A stretch of DNA of 53,127 nt, from contig NZ_KB900377.1 in assembly GCF_000378725.1 (NCBI RefSeq), positions 1 to 53,127 on the forward strand, in the 5' to 3' direction. This document shows, in pieces, positions 52,908 through 53,127 of this stretch. The notes below the pieces were generated by a model, which saw only the letters and a list, made by a program, of their open reading frames with translations, ran no database searches and was not told the origin of the DNA. The position numbers and the translations under genes were made by a program. Every line of letters starts with the position of its first letter. Within the stretch, counting starts at the first letter, position 1. The stretch is from Peptoniphilus lacrimalis DSM 7455. Its GTDB lineage: Bacteria; Bacillota; Clostridia; Tissierellales; Peptoniphilaceae.

Positions 52908-53127
52908 TTATGCTGCATTCTTTTCTCTATATTCTATTGGACTTAAATATCCTAATTTTTCTTTTATCCTATCTTTATTGTAATATTCGATATATTCTTC
53001 TATTGTTTCTTTTAATTCTTTGTATGAATAGAATTTTTTACCATGGTAGATTTCTTGTTTTAGTATCCCAAAGAAGTTTTCCATTGGGGAGTTATCTAGG
53101 CAATTTCCCTTTCTTGACATTGATTGG
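52908..53127 (-). CDS. IS3-family transposase OrfB (InsF/rve), C-terminal part
   Basis: Seventy-two visible C-terminal residues; the 5' part lies beyond the right edge. The segment MSRKGNCLDNSPMENFFGILKQE contains the last catalytic Glu of the DDE triad, followed by YKELKETIEEYIEYYNKDR and the LGYLSPIEYREKN end. The reading frame continues past 53120 (Q-S before M), so the Met there is internal. The element is probably a complete IS extending to the right. Confidence 0.93.
   Translation of the reverse strand, partial: QSMSRKGNCLDNSPMENFFGILKQEIYHGKKFYSYKELKETIEEYIEYYNKDRIKEKLGYLSPIEYREKNAA

Noticed and set aside
1-53127. CRISPR array, tRNA genes, prophage or conjugative element
   Set aside because: No regularly spaced direct repeats, no cloverleaf-like segments noticed and no phage or conjugation genes; only one IS3 end is present.

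Overview
The window is AT-rich (roughly 30% G+C by eye) and looks like a chromosome segment of an anaerobic, low-GC Gram-positive coccus or rod of the Tissierellia/Clostridia side of the Firmicutes. The 5' end of the 16S rRNA at the left edge, the oxygen-sensitive enzymes (anaerobic ribonucleotide reductase, [FeFe]-hydrogenase-like protein) and the SLH/CsaB cell-wall anchoring genes fit the Peptoniphilaceae (Anaerococcus-like). The genus is an inference, made without any database search. Almost all genes lie on the minus strand. Only nadK, the alkaline phosphatase, an aminotransferase and nrdD-nrdG are on the plus strand.

Layout. 1-300: 5' end of a 16S gene with a consensus promoter. 0.3-2.9 kb: lipid kinase, LacI-type regulator and LuxR-type regulator in one operon reading toward the rRNA. 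2.9-5.2 kb: a YtxG/YtxH-like pair, a probable 6S RNA and an RluA-family pseudouridine synthase. 5.3-8.0 kb: NAD kinase, an ECF sigma/anti-sigma pair and a PspC protein. 8.1-12.9 kb: pyruvate carboxylase and rplM-rpsI. 13.0-20.6 kb: one 2511-residue secreted subtilisin-like protease with InlB-type repeats, candidate hemoglobin-interacting modules and three SLH domains, behind a promoter carrying Fur-box-like sites. 20.8-22.6 kb: hydrogenase-like protein plus a thioredoxin-like ferredoxin. 22.9-29.9 kb: a nine-gene operon (macrodomain, aroD, aroA, aroC, chorismate mutase-shikimate kinase fusion, ApbE, membrane protein, nuclease, PgpA). 30-33 kb: NhaC antiporter, superoxide dismutase, TIM-barrel protein. 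33.1-34.8 kb: alkaline phosphatase. 35-41.6 kb: murA followed by a complete oligopeptide ABC transporter and a small acetyltransferase. 41.7-48.1 kb: aminotransferase, BrnQ transporter, Cys-less DsbA-like protein, nrdDG. 48.2-52.8 kb: secondary cell-wall polymer cluster (GT4 glycosyltransferase, DUF4330-like, membrane protein, O-antigen-ligase-like, CsaB). 52.85 kb to the end: 3' end of an IS3-family element.

How the parts connect. The most informative signal is the large protease: its promoter contains two copies of an 11-bp Fur-like half-operator, its body carries repeats resembling hemoglobin-interacting modules, and its C-terminus carries SLH domains. CsaB, encoded 28 kb away, makes the pyruvylated wall polymer that SLH domains normally bind. 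This suggests an iron-starvation-induced, wall-bound protease acting on host (heme) proteins, which is an inference. Other sequence-visible regulation includes an NrdR box at nrdD, perfect or near-perfect operator-like palindromes at nhaC and brnQ, an L13-type leader at rplM and clear intrinsic terminators between most transcription units. No CRISPR array, tRNA or prophage was seen.
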